From Streptomyces virginiae (GTDB taxonomy: Bacteria; Actinomycetota; Actinomycetes; Streptomycetales; Streptomycetaceae), in the NCBI RefSeq assembly GCF_000720455.1, contig NZ_JOAK01000002.1, forward strand, positions 248,001 to 312,000: 64,000 bases of DNA, written 5' to 3'. This document shows, piece by piece, positions 38,961 to 47,452 of the stretch; within the stretch, counting starts at the first letter, position 1, and every line of letters starts with the position of its first letter. The position numbers were made by a program, and so were the translations under genes. The notes beneath the pieces were generated by a model. It made no database searches. It had not been told where the DNA came from and saw only the letters and a list, made by a program, of their open reading frames with translations.

Positions 38961-39778
38961 CAGCTCAGCAGTCCCGTCCGCAGGGGCTCGGCGTCGTGCG
39001 CCGCGTGGGGGTGTACGTGGTCGTGGCCGGGCAGGGCGTGCTGGCCCACGGCCTCCGGCGGCGGGCCGTCGTGGACGACGCAGCCGTCGCGCAGCACGAC
39101 GGCGCGGTCGATCAGGGGCTCCAGCGGGCCCAGCTCGTGCAGGACGAGCAGGACGGTGGAGCCGGCGGCGACCTGCGCGCGCAGGGCGCTCGCCAGGACC
39201 TCCTGGTTGGCGAGGTCCACGCCCGCCATCGGCTCGTCCATGATCAGCAGTTCGGGTTCGACGGCGAGCGCCCGGGCTATGAGGACGCGCTGGTGCTGGC
39301 CGCCGGAGAGGGCGTCCACGGAGACGTCGGCGTGCGCGTCCATGCCGACCAGGGCCAGGGCGTGCTCTATGGCCTCCTTGTCGGCCTTGCGCAGGAGCCC
39401 GAAGCGGGAGCGGGCGAGCCGGCCGGAGGAGACGACCTCGCGGACGGTGGCCGGGACGCCGCCGGCGGCGGTGGTGCGCTGCGGGACGTACCCGATGCGC
39501 GACCAGTCGCGGAAGCGCTTGAAGTCGGTGCCGAAGAGGCTGAGGGAGCCGTCGGTCAGCGGGACCTGGCCGACGACGGCGCGGACGGCCGTGGACTTGC
39601 CGGAGCCGTTGGCTCCGAGCAGGGCGACGACCTCGCCGCGCTGGACGGTGAGGTCGATTCCGCGCAGCACGGGGCGCGAGCCGAGCGAGGCCTTGGCCCC
39701 GCGCAGGGATATGACGGGCCGGTCGTCGGCCGGTCGGGGCGGGGACTGCATGGCTCGCGCCTCCGTTGCTGCTGTCAT
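38960..39778 (-). CDS. znuC: zinc ABC transporter ATP-binding protein
   Basis: A 272-residue ABC ATPase: Walker A GANGSGKST (55-63), Q-loop YVPQ, signature LSGGQ (157-161), Walker B LLIMDEP and the switch His in VLHELG. The His-rich C-terminus (HALPGHDHVHPHAAHD) probably binds zinc and may sense or buffer it. ATG 39778 overlaps the znuA stop (ATGA). It energises zinc import with ZnuB and ZnuA. Confidence 0.94.
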   Translation of the reverse strand: MTAATEARAMQSPPRPADDRPVISLRGAKASLGSRPVLRGIDLTVQRGEVVALLGANGSGKSTAVRAVVGQVPLTDGSLSLFGTDFKRFRDWSRIGYVPQRTTAAGGVPATVREVVSSGRLARSRFGLLRKADKEAIEHALALVGMDAHADVSVDALSGGQHQRVLIARALAVEPELLIMDEPMAGVDLANQEVLASALRAQVAAGSTVLLVLHELGPLEPLIDRAVVLRDGCVVHDGPPPEAVGQHALPGHDHVHPHAAHDAEPLRTGLLS

Positions 39779-40752
39779 CACTTGGCTCCGAGTGCCTTCT
39801 GGAGGTTCTTCAGGTTGGACCGCATGACCTCGAAGTAGTCGGCGCCCTGGGACGTGTCGGTGATGCCCTCGAGCGGGTCGAGGACGTCGGTCTTCAGGCC
39901 GGTGTCCGTGGCGAGGGTCTTGGCCGTCTTGTCGCTGGCCAGCGTCTCGAAGAACACGGTGGTGACATTGTCCTTCTTCGCGACCGCCTGAAGATCCTTC
40001 ATCCGGGCCGGGCTCGGCTCGGACTCGGGGTCGACGCCGGAGATGCCCTCCTGGTCGAGGCCGTAGCGCTCGGCGAGGTACCCGAAGGCGGAGTGGGTGG
40101 TGATGAAGGTCCTGGAGGCCGTGTTCCTCAGGCCGTCCTTGAACTCGGTGTCCAACGCGGCCAGCTTGCCGACCAGTTCGTCGGTGTTCTTCTTGTAGTC
40201 CGCCGCGTGGCCGGGGTCGGCCTTCTCCAGGGCCGCGCCGACGCCCTTGGCGATCTCCGCGTACTTGACGGGGTCGAGCCAGACGTGGGGGTCGGTTCCG
40301 CCCTCGCCGTGGCTGTGGTCGTGGCCCTCGCCCTCGGCGTGGGCCTCCTCGGAGCCGTGGTCGTGGCCGGAGGCGCCGTGGGCCTCCAGCTCGGTGAGGG
40401 TGGCCGCGTCGACGATGTTCTTCACGCCGGACTGGGCGACGGCCTTGTCGACGGCGGGCTGCAGGTTCTTGAGGTAGAGGACCACGTCGGCCTCGCCGAG
40501 CTGCGCGGTCTGCTTGGGAGTGATCTCCAGGTCGTGCGGTTCGACGCCCGGCTTGGTCAGGCCGTCGACCTTCACGTGCTCCTTGCCGATCTGCTCGGCG
40601 ACGAACTGCAGGGGGTAGAACGACGCCGTCACGCCGAGCTTGCCGTCCTCGCCGCCGACGGCACCCGCTCCGGAGCAGGAGGTCAGGGCCGCGGCGCCGA
40701 GGGCGACGGCGCCGGCGAGGGCGGCGGTGGGTATGAGGCGTCGTACGTTCAT
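39778..40752 (-). CDS. znuA: zinc ABC transporter substrate-binding lipoprotein
   Basis: A 324-residue cluster A-I solute-binding protein. Signal peptide MNVRRLIPTAALAGAVALGAA with lipobox LTSC (Cys25), so membrane-anchored. Family metal ligands: PHDLEITPKQ, HVWLDPVKYA, TTHSAFGYLAERYGL, and a His/Glu-rich loop (HDHGSEEAHAEGEGHDHSHGEGG) typical of zinc-specific ZnuA. Start ATG 40752 gives a standard signal peptide; other in-frame starts lie at 40761, 40767 and 40770 and none has a clear ribosome site. A Zur-box-like palindrome lies about 20 bases upstream. Confidence 0.94.
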   Translation of the reverse strand: MNVRRLIPTAALAGAVALGAAALTSCSGAGAVGGEDGKLGVTASFYPLQFVAEQIGKEHVKVDGLTKPGVEPHDLEITPKQTAQLGEADVVLYLKNLQPAVDKAVAQSGVKNIVDAATLTELEAHGASGHDHGSEEAHAEGEGHDHSHGEGGTDPHVWLDPVKYAEIAKGVGAALEKADPGHAADYKKNTDELVGKLAALDTEFKDGLRNTASRTFITTHSAFGYLAERYGLDQEGISGVDPESEPSPARMKDLQAVAKKDNVTTVFFETLASDKTAKTLATDTGLKTDVLDPLEGITDTSQGADYFEVMRSNLKNLQKALGAK

Positions 40753-40773
40753 GACATCCATTTTCATCAAAGA

Positions 40774-40788
40774 TGGAAACGATTGTCA
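40774..40788. promoter_or_regulatory. Zur box-like operator upstream of znuA
   Basis: TGGAAACGATTGTCA matches 12 of 15 positions of the Streptomyces Zur consensus as I recall it (TGAAAATGATTTTCA). It sits just before znuA in the znuA/glyS divergent region. A second, weaker match (TGACATCCATTTTCA, 11 of 15) overlaps the znuA start codons at 40752-40766. Confidence 0.75.
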
Positions 40789-40907
40789 AAAACCCAGGTG
40801 GGAGGGCCGGGTGGGCGGGCGTGGAAGGGGAACCGATTTGAAAGGGGGGGTGCGGGCGCCGGTAATCTAAAGACTTCGCCGTTCGTCCTCGTAATGAAGA
40901 GAGCACC

Positions 40908-42290
40908 GTGGCCGCCGACAAGATCGAAACCATCGTCAGCCTGAGCAAGCGCCGTGGCTTCGTTTTCCCGTGCAGTGAGATCTACGGCGGCTCCAGGGCT
41001 GCCTGGGACTACGGCCCGCTCGGTGTCGAGCTCAAGGAGAACATCAAGCGCCAGTGGTGGAAGGCGATGGTCACCGGGCGTGAGGACGTCGTCGGTCTCG
41101 ACTCGTCCGTGATCCTGGCCCCCGAGGTCTGGGTGGCCTCCGGCCACGTCGCCACTTTCTCGGACCCGCTGACCGAGTGCACCTCCTGCCACAAGCGCCA
41201 CCGCGCCGACCACCTCGAAGAGGCCTACGAGGCCAAGCACGGCCGCCTCCCCGAGAACGGCCTGGCCGACGTCAACTGCCCCAACTGTGGTGTGAAGGGC
41301 CAGTTCACCGAGCCCAAGCAGTTCTCCGGCATGCTGGAGACCCACCTCGGCCCGACCCAGGACACCGGCTCCAAGGCGTACCTGCGCCCCGAGACCGCGC
41401 AGGGCATCTTCACGCAGTTCGCCCAGGTCCAGGTCACCTCGCGCAAGAAGCCGCCCTTCGGTATCGCGCAGATGGGCAAGTCCTTCCGCAACGAGATCAC
41501 GCCGGGCAACTTCATCTTCCGCACCCGCGAGTTCGAGCAGATGGAGATGGAGTTCTTCGTCAAGCCCGGCGAGGACGAGCAGTGGCAGGAGTACTGGATG
41601 CAGGAGCGGTGGAACTGGTACCGCGACCTCGGCATCCGCGAGGAGAACATCCGCTGGTACGAGCACCCGAAGGAGAAGCTGTCCCACTACTCGAAGCGCA
41701 CCGCCGACATCGAGTACCGCTTCAACTTCGGTGGCAGCGAGTTCTCCGAGCTGGAGGGCGTCGCCAACCGCACCGACTACGACCTCAAGGCGCACTCCGC
41801 GGCCTCCGGCCAGGACCTCACCTACTTCGACCAGGAGGCCGGTGAGCGCTACACCCCGTTCGTCATCGAGCCGGCGGCCGGTGTGAACCGCGCCATGCTC
41901 GCCTTCATGCTCGACGCCTACAACGAGGACGAGGCCCCCAACGCCAAGGGCGTCATGGAGAAGCGCACCGTGATGCGCCTCGACCCGCGCCTGGCCCCGA
42001 TCAAGGTCGCCGTCCTGCCGCTGTCCCGCAACGCGCAGCTGTCGCCGAAGGCCAAGGGCCTGGCCGCCGACCTGCGCAAGAACTGGAACATCGAGTTCGA
42101 CGACGCGGGCGCCATCGGCCGCCGCTACCGCCGCCAGGACGAGATCGGTACGCCGTTCTGCGTCACCGTCGACTTCGACACCCTGGACGACAACGCGGTG
42201 ACCGTGCGCGAGCGCGACACCATGAAGCAGGAGCGCGTCTCCCTGGACCAGATCCAGGGCTACCTGGGCAGCCGCCTGCTCGGCTGCTGA
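40908..42290 (+). CDS. glyS: glycine--tRNA ligase
   Basis: A 460-residue homodimeric (alpha2-type) class II glycyl-tRNA synthetase. [30 protein letters not shown] is the family start; zinc-type pairs CTSCHKRH and CPNCG follow; motif 2 [26 protein letters not shown] and motif 3 are intact; the C-terminal anticodon-binding domain ends GSRLLGC. GTG 40908. Divergent from znuA; a likely -10 TAATCT lies at 40862-40867. The leader is too short for a T-box. It ends at a very strong hairpin. Confidence 0.97.
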   Translation: MAADKIETIVSLSKRRGFVFPCSEIYGGSRAAWDYGPLGVELKENIKRQWWKAMVTGREDVVGLDSSVILAPEVWVASGHVATFSDPLTECTSCHKRHRADHLEEAYEAKHGRLPENGLADVNCPNCGVKGQFTEPKQFSGMLETHLGPTQDTGSKAYLRPETAQGIFTQFAQVQVTSRKKPPFGIAQMGKSFRNEITPGNFIFRTREFEQMEMEFFVKPGEDEQWQEYWMQERWNWYRDLGIREENIRWYEHPKEKLSHYSKRTADIEYRFNFGGSEFSELEGVANRTDYDLKAHSAASGQDLTYFDQEAGERYTPFVIEPAAGVNRAMLAFMLDAYNEDEAPNAKGVMEKRTVMRLDPRLAPIKVAVLPLSRNAQLSPKAKGLAADLRKNWNIEFDDAGAIGRRYRRQDEIGTPFCVTVDFDTLDDNAVTVRERDTMKQERVSLDQIQGYLGSRLLGC

Positions 42291-42302
42291 CGGACGTCGC
42301 AC

Positions 42303-42353
42303 CAACGACCGGTGGCCCGGCGCGCACACTGCGCGCCGGGCCACCGGTCGTTG
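42303..42353. terminator. 24-bp perfect bidirectional terminator after glyS
   Basis: Perfect 24-bp inverted repeat (42303-42326 and 42330-42353) with a 3-base loop, between convergent glyS and the VC0807-family gene. It is the strongest hairpin in the window. Confidence 0.85.
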
Positions 42354-42368
42354 TCGTACGTCCTGCGG

Positions 42369-43091
42369 TCAGGCCGTCGAGGCGTTCGCCTGGGCCTGAG
42401 CCTCGGCCGCGGCGGCGGCCCGCCTCTCTCCCTCGGCCTGCGAGCGCTTGCCGTACAGCGCGGTCCACACGCCGAGGCAGCCGAGGACCGTGTAGATCAT
42501 GACCGGGCTGACCACGACCATCGTGTCGGTGTCCACGACGTAGGCCAGGGCGATCCGCACCCCCGCCTCGATCAGGTACACGACGCCCCAGACCGTGGTC
42601 ATCACGATCATCGTCCGGCGGAAGCCCTCGTACTGCCACAGGCCGTTCCACCAGGCCGTGCTCTCGGGAGTGCCGTCGGTGGCGAACTTCCGCCCGAAGT
42701 AGAACATCAGCGGCCGGGGTGCGAGCAGGGTGGCCAGGCAGAGCAGGCCGAAGAGCCCGGTCACGCCGGAGTCCTTGATCAGCAGGGCGCGGGCCGAGTG
42801 CGCGCCGATCAGCGAGACGACCGCCGTGATCACCAGGAAGACCAGGGTGACGACGGCGAACTCGTCGAGCTTGCGGCGCCAGGCCAGGTGGATCGCGCTG
42901 TCGAGCACGGGCCACGCGCTGCTGAGCAGGAGCGCGCTGAACTCGCTCCAGCCGTGGTCGTGCAGCTGGTTGTACGTGATGATCGGCGCGACCACGTTGA
43001 GCCCGATGGTCAGGATCCAGCCGAGCGCGGCCGCGCCGCCGGAACGCGCCGGAGGCGCGGGTCGTTCTGTCGGAGCTTCTTGTGCGGACAT
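42369..43091 (-). CDS. VC0807 family membrane protein
   Basis: A 240-residue integral membrane protein with about six hydrophobic segments; ILTIGLNVVAPIITYNQLHDHGWSEFSALLLSSAWPVLDSAIHLAWRRKLDEFAV is the pattern of the VC0807/intracellular-septation-like family, and FYFGRKFATDGTPESTAWWNGLW is conserved among actinomycete members. Function unknown. The N-terminal 20 residues are Pro/Ala-rich; the C-terminus is a charged Ala/Glu/Gln helix. ATG 43091 with GGGGGAAC upstream. Monocistronic. Confidence 0.78.
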   Translation of the reverse strand: MSAQEAPTERPAPPARSGGAAALGWILTIGLNVVAPIITYNQLHDHGWSEFSALLLSSAWPVLDSAIHLAWRRKLDEFAVVTLVFLVITAVVSLIGAHSARALLIKDSGVTGLFGLLCLATLLAPRPLMFYFGRKFATDGTPESTAWWNGLWQYEGFRRTMIVMTTVWGVVYLIEAGVRIALAYVVDTDTMVVVSPVMIYTVLGCLGVWTALYGKRSQAEGERRAAAAAEAQAQANASTA

Positions 43092-43236
43092 GGTTCCCCC
43101 GTGAAGTGCCTGATGAAGCCGGTAGGGGAACCGTAGGAATCTTGACAGCCCACGGACAAGGCTGGTGCGCCCAAAATGATCACAAAGCCGTGCCAGGTGG
43201 CGTGTTCGGGGTGATCCGGTGGGTGCCGGACGTGCG

Positions 43237-43830
43237 TCAGGCGCGCAGGCCCCGGATCACCAGAGCGGTGACCGCCTCGAACTCCGCGACGATGGTGGGG
43301 GAGAACCACTCCGCCGCGTACTGCGGGTCGTGGAAACGGCCGGTGGCGTCGAAGACCGCACGGGCCGCAGCCGGTACGTCGGATGCCGCCAGGGAACCGT
43401 CGGCGACGCCCTGGGCGATGATCCGGGCCAACTGGTCGATCAGCTCGGTCAGATGCTGCTCCACCGTCCCGCTGTTCTCGGCGAGGAGCACCGTGTACGT
43501 GGCGAACAGCTCCGGATCGTCGCCGGCCTTGTGGCGCTTGGCCTGGAACAGGGCCTCCAGCCACGCCTCCAGCTTGGAGGGCGCGCTCTCGGCGGGAGCC
43601 GAGGTGATCTGCTCCAGCACGACGACGCTCTTGGCGAGCCAGCGGTCGGTGACGGCCTCGCGCAGCGCGGCCTTCGAGGGGAAGTGCCGGTAGACGCTGC
43701 CGTGACTGACTCCCAGGGCGCGCGCCACGTCCACCACGGTCGCCTTGGTGGGGCCGAAGCGCCGCAGCACCTCCTCGGTGGTCTCGAGGATGCGCTCGGG
43801 GGTGAGGGGCTCGGCGGCAGCGGGTGGCAT
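43237..43830 (-). CDS. TetR family transcriptional regulator
   Basis: A 197-residue repressor. N-terminal HTH (about 10-55): PERILETTEEVLRRFGPTKATVVDVARALGVSHGSVYRHFPSKAALREAV. The C-terminal ligand domain resembles the TetR_C_11/YxaF-like group (SAPSKLEAWLEALFQAKRHKAGDDPELFATYTVLLAENSGTVEQHL). It lies 21 bases downstream of the aldo/keto reductase on the same strand, so the two probably form an operon that the repressor controls through the palindrome at 44951. Confidence 0.9.
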   Translation of the reverse strand: MPPAAAEPLTPERILETTEEVLRRFGPTKATVVDVARALGVSHGSVYRHFPSKAALREAVTDRWLAKSVVVLEQITSAPAESAPSKLEAWLEALFQAKRHKAGDDPELFATYTVLLAENSGTVEQHLTELIDQLARIIAQGVADGSLAASDVPAAARAVFDATGRFHDPQYAAEWFSPTIVAEFEAVTALVIRGLRA

Positions 43831-43851
43831 GGGTACGACCGTACCGTCAGC

Positions 43852-44934
43852 TCAGTGTTCGCTGTCGAGGTGGGCCATCTGCGCTGCCGGATAGCGGTCG
43901 CCCGCCGCCGCACCGGCGGGCACGGCCTCCTCGATGGCGGCCAGGTCCGCCGGGCCGAGAGTGACGTCCATGGCACCCAGTGCCTCAGTGAGGCGGTCCC
44001 GGCGCCGTGCGCCCACGAGCGGCACGATGTCCTCACCGCGGGAGAGCGCCCAGGCGATGGCCGTCTGGGCGACGCTCACGCCCTTGTCGTCGGCGACCTT
44101 GCGCAGGGCGTCGACGAGGTCCAGGTTCCGGTCGAGGTTCTCGCCCTGGAAGCGGGGGCTCATCCCGCGGAAGTCGCCGGGGGCCAGGGCGCGGTCGCGG
44201 GTGAAGTGACCGCTGATCAGGCCGCGGGACAGCACGCCGTACGCCGTGACGCCGATGCCGAGCTCGCGGGCGGTCGGCAGGATCTCCTCCTCGATCCCTC
44301 GGGAGATCAGTGAGTATTCGATCTGGAGGTCGGAGATCGGGGCCACGGCGGCGGCCCGGCGCATGGTGTCGGCGCCGACCTCGGAGAGCCCGATGTGGCG
44401 CACATGCCCGGCCCGGACCGCTTCGGCGATGGCTCCGACGGTCTCCTCGATCGGCACGTCCGGGTCCACGCGGGCGATCCGGTAGATGTCGATGTGGTCC
44501 CGGCCGAGCCGCTGGAGCGAGTAGGCCAGGAAGTTCCTGACGGCCTCGGGCCGGCCGTCATAGCCGGCGAAGCCGCCCTCCACCGTGCGCAGCGCGCCGA
44601 ACTTGACGCTGGTCAGCGCCCGGTCGCGGGCCGCCGCGGGTGCCGTGCGCAGGGCTTCGGCGATCAGCAGCTCGTTGTGGCCCATGCCGTAGAAGTCGCC
44701 GGTGTCGAGCAGCGTGTTCGTGCCCTCGGGGACGGCGTCCAGGTACGCGTGGATGGTCGCGATGGACTCGGAGCGGTCGGCTTCCCCGTAGAGGGCGGAC
44801 ATCCCCATGCAGCCCAGCCCGAGCGGGAAGACGGAGGGGCCGGTGCTGCCGAGGCGCCGTCGGCGGGCGGTGGTCGTGGTGGTGGCGCCGGCGGGGGCGG
44901 CGGTGGTCGCGTCGATGCTCTCGTTCTTCGTCAT
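43852..44934 (-). CDS. aldo/keto reductase
   Basis: A 360-residue (beta/alpha)8 NADPH-dependent reductase. [45 protein letters not shown]-type start with the catalytic Asp/Tyr; the usual Lys is in SVKFG and the His position is substituted in this subgroup ([10 protein letters not shown]); C-terminal [19 protein letters not shown] binds the nucleotide. It reduces carbonyls; substrate unknown. ATG 44934 is preferred over an upstream in-frame start at 44979, because that would place the operator palindrome inside the gene. Followed by the TetR gene. Confidence 0.9.
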   Translation of the reverse strand: [360 protein letters not shown]

Positions 44935-44950
44935 GGAACGAGAATGGCAT

Positions 44951-44984
44951 GACGGGTGACAGATTTCAATATCTGTCACCCGTC
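44951..44984. promoter_or_regulatory. perfect 14-bp palindrome, candidate TetR operator
   Basis: GACGGGTGACAGAT (44951-44964), six bases TTCAAT, ATCTGTCACCCGTC (44971-44984). It lies directly before the aldo/keto reductase start, between it and the DoxX stop. A TTGAAA on the minus strand falls in its centre and may be the -35 of the AKR-TetR promoter. The symmetrical TGACAGAT/ATCTGTCA core is typical of TetR-family operators. Confidence 0.7.
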
Positions 44985-44988
44985 AGTG

Positions 44989-45333
44989 TCAGGCGAGGAT
45001 GCGCAGCATCAGCGCCGCCGCCGCGACCAGGGCGAGGACGGCCGCAGGTGCGAGTTCGTAGTCCTTGACCCGGAGGTGGGAGACGACCGCGCCGATGAAG
45101 TAGAGGGTCACGCCGACCGCGGCGGCCACACCGAGCGGAGTGACCCACAGGCCGGCGACCAGGCCCACCGCGCCGGCGGCCTTGAGGGTGGCCAGTCGCG
45201 GCAGCCAGGAGTCGGGGACCTGGACCTTCTGCATGTTCGCGACGATCTGGTCGTTGCGCTGCAGGGTGAAGGTGGCGGAGGCGGTCAGGGCGAGGGCGAG
45301 CAGGCCGCCGACGACGGCGTAGGCGATGAACAT
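44989..45333 (-). CDS. DoxX family membrane protein
   Basis: A 114-residue protein with four hydrophobic segments (FIAYAVVGGLLALALTASA, LKAAGAVGLVAGLWV, LGVAAAVGVTLYFIGAVVSH, LAPAAVLALVAAAALMLRIL), the DoxX-like arrangement. DoxX proteins associate with redox and stress responses; exact role unknown. ATG 45333 with GGAG upstream. Divergent from the MarR gene, the probable regulator. Confidence 0.85.
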   Translation of the reverse strand: MFIAYAVVGGLLALALTASATFTLQRNDQIVANMQKVQVPDSWLPRLATLKAAGAVGLVAGLWVTPLGVAAAVGVTLYFIGAVVSHLRVKDYELAPAAVLALVAAAALMLRILA

Positions 45334-45365
45334 GGGGAGCTCCAACGATTGATGGTGTCAGATCA

Positions 45366-45379
45366 TTGAATAGCATCAA
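45366..45379. promoter_or_regulatory. candidate MarR operator in the DoxX/MarR divergent region
   Basis: TTGA-N6-TCAA within ATTGAATAGCATCAACGAT, in the 91 bases between divergent doxX-like and marR-like genes; TTGATG and CATCAA copies flank it (also at 45353-45358). MarR-family sites are often such short A+T-rich palindromes. Tentative. Confidence 0.4.
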
Positions 45380-45424
45380 CGATATGCCCATCGCAATCAT
45401 TTCTCAGGCGCTACGATGTGGACC

Positions 45425-45880
45425 ATGACGGCAGATCAGGACGGATCGCACCCGCCGCAGCGACTGGGCCTGCTGCTGGCATGGCACGGAGCGGTCACCC
45501 AGACCCGCATGAAGCAGGCCCTCGGCGCGGCCGGGCTCACCCCGCGGCACGCGATGACGCTCATGCACCTGGAAGGCGGCCCCGTCAGCCAGCGGGCGCT
45601 CGCCGACCGGCTGGAGGTCGACCCGAGCGTCCTCGTCGGGGTCCTCAACGACCTGGAGGGCGAAGGACTCGCCGAACGCCGCCGCGATCCCGCCGACCGC
45701 CGCCGCCACAACGTGGGCATCACCCCCGCCGGGCAAGCCGCCCTGGCGAAGACGAACGCCGCCCTGGACGAGGTCGAGGACGGCATGTTCGCGAGCCTGT
45801 CGGCCCAGGAGCGCGACCATCTGCGCGCCCTCCTGGACCGGGTCAACACCTCGGCCGAAGACTTCGACTGCGGCGAGTAG
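45425..45880 (+). CDS. MarR family transcriptional regulator
   Basis: A 151-residue winged-helix regulator. LTPRHAMTLMHLEGGPVSQRALADRLEVDPSVLVGVLNDLEGEGLAERRRDPADRRRHNVGITPAGQAAL is the full HTH and wing (the DPADRRRHNV wing is diagnostic). It is divergent from the DoxX-family gene, so probably its regulator. ATG 45425; an in-frame ATG at 45416 adds three residues. Confidence 0.92.
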   Translation: MTADQDGSHPPQRLGLLLAWHGAVTQTRMKQALGAAGLTPRHAMTLMHLEGGPVSQRALADRLEVDPSVLVGVLNDLEGEGLAERRRDPADRRRHNVGITPAGQAALAKTNAALDEVEDGMFASLSAQERDHLRALLDRVNTSAEDFDCGE

Positions 45881-45882
45881 AG

Positions 45883-45941
45883 GCGCGGGCCCGGCCGACA
45901 GGGTCCGAAAGGGGCAGCGCGGGCCCGGCCGACAAGATCCG
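45883..45941. repeat. 25-bp direct repeat between MarR and MFS genes
   Basis: GCGCGGGCCCGGCCGACA followed by GGGTCCG (45883-45907) and, 34 bases on, the same 18 bases followed by AGATCCG (45917-45941). It fills the short gap between the convergent genes and may act in termination. Confidence 0.55.
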
Positions 45942-45952
45942 GAAGACACTCC

Positions 45953-47401
45953 CTAGGCGCGCGGAGACCCCACGGTCGCGGCGGGCCCGCTGGACTCCTC
46001 CAGGGTGCGGGCCGTGCGTTCCGCCGTCCGGCGGGCCCAGCTGCCGCTCGTCGCCGCGCCCACGACCAGGACGAGCAGCCCGCACAACGTGATGATCCAC
46101 CAGGCCGGCTGGGCCGCCCCGGAGAAGTCCTGGCCGCCGGCCAGCCCGGCGGCCAGGACCGAGCCGATGACCGCGACGCCCAGCGTGCCGCCGGTCTGCC
46201 GGCTGGTGGAGGCGATGGCGGCCGCGACACCCGCCTGGGAGCGCGGCATCCCGGACACCGCCGTATTGGTGATCGGCGCGTTCACCATGCCGAAGCCGAG
46301 CCCGAACAGCACGTATCCGGTGAAGAGGAGCGGGTTGGACGTCTCCGCCTCGAACAGGGCGAACAGCAGGCCGCTCGCCGCCATCGCCACGCCCGCGATC
46401 AGCAGGCAGATCCGGGGCCCCCGGCTGCCCACCAGCCGCCCCGCCAGCGGCGCGAACAGCACGGTCAGGCCGGCCATCGGCAACATGTAGAGCCCCGCGT
46501 GCAGGGCGCTGAGCCCCCGTACGTCCTGGAGGTAGAGCGTGTTCAGGAAGAGGAAGCCGGCCAGTCCGGCGAAGGCGCTGATCGCGATCACGGTCGAGCC
46601 GCTGAACGGCGCGCTGCGGAAGAACCGGAGGTCGATCAGCGGCTCCGCGCGCCGGGGCTCGTGCACCAGCAGCCCCACGAAGGAGGCGACGGCCACCACC
46701 GCGCACCCCATGATCAGCGGTGAGCGCCAGCCGGCGGCGGGCGCCTCGATGATCCCGTACGTGAGGCTGCCGAGCAGCGCGATGACCAGCACCTGACCCA
46801 GCGGGTCGGGGCGGCGCGGCCGGGCCGCCCGGGACTCCGGGATGTGGCGCAGGGTCAGCACGAGCGCCGCCAGGCCGATCGGCAGGTTGATCAGGAAGAT
46901 CGAACGCCAGCCCACGGAGTCCACCAGTACCCCGCCGATCAGGGGACCCGCGGCCATGGAGACGCCCCCGACCGCCCCCCACACGCCGATGGCCCGGGCC
47001 CGCTCGGCCGGATCGGTGAAGGTGTTGGTGATGATCGACATCGCGACCGGGTTGAGCATCGCGCCGCCGACCGCCTGCACCATCCGGAAGACGATGAGCC
47101 AGCTCAGGCTCGGCGCGAGGGAGCAGAGCAGGGAGCCCAGGCCGAAGGCCAGCAGACCGGCGACGAACACCTTGCGGCGGCCGATCCGGTCGGCCGTGGA
47201 GCCCATGAGCATCAGCAGCGAGGCCAGGACGAGCGTGTACGCGTCGATGGTCCACTGCAACCCCGCCACCGAGGCGTCGAGCTCGCGGCGCATCGACGGC
47301 AGCGCCACGTTGAGCACGGTGTTGTCGAGGCTGACGATGAGCAGGCTCATGCAGCAGATCGCCAGGACGATCGTGCGCTGCCGGTGACTCGGCTCGATCA
47401 T
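45953..47401 (-). CDS. MFS transporter, DHA2 (EmrB/QacA-like) drug exporter
   Basis: A 482-residue transporter with about 14 membrane segments. SLDNTVLNVALPSMRRELDASVAGLQWTIDAYTLVLASLLMLMGSTADRIGRRKVF combines the D1 and A motifs of the 14-TM drug:H+ antiporters; GVWGAVGGVSMAAGPLIGGVLVDSVGWRSIFLINLPIG is motif C. It exports drugs or secondary metabolites. ATG 47401. It lies convergent with the MarR gene and divergent from dusB across about 50 bases. Confidence 0.92.
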   Translation of the reverse strand: MIEPSHRQRTIVLAICCMSLLIVSLDNTVLNVALPSMRRELDASVAGLQWTIDAYTLVLASLLMLMGSTADRIGRRKVFVAGLLAFGLGSLLCSLAPSLSWLIVFRMVQAVGGAMLNPVAMSIITNTFTDPAERARAIGVWGAVGGVSMAAGPLIGGVLVDSVGWRSIFLINLPIGLAALVLTLRHIPESRAARPRRPDPLGQVLVIALLGSLTYGIIEAPAAGWRSPLIMGCAVVAVASFVGLLVHEPRRAEPLIDLRFFRSAPFSGSTVIAISAFAGLAGFLFLNTLYLQDVRGLSALHAGLYMLPMAGLTVLFAPLAGRLVGSRGPRICLLIAGVAMAASGLLFALFEAETSNPLLFTGYVLFGLGFGMVNAPITNTAVSGMPRSQAGVAAAIASTSRQTGGTLGVAVIGSVLAAGLAGGQDFSGAAQPAWWIITLCGLLVLVVGAATSGSWARRTAERTARTLEESSGPAATVGSPRA

Positions 47402-47452
47402 GCGCCGATGCTACGTCCGCCCGACCCCCTCGGCATGCGGGACAATGGGCGG

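Noticed and set aside
40789..40907. T-box riboswitch before glyS
   Set aside because: Only about 120 bases are available after the Zur-like site, no specifier-loop or T-box sequence was seen, and a -10-like TAATCT lies at 40862.
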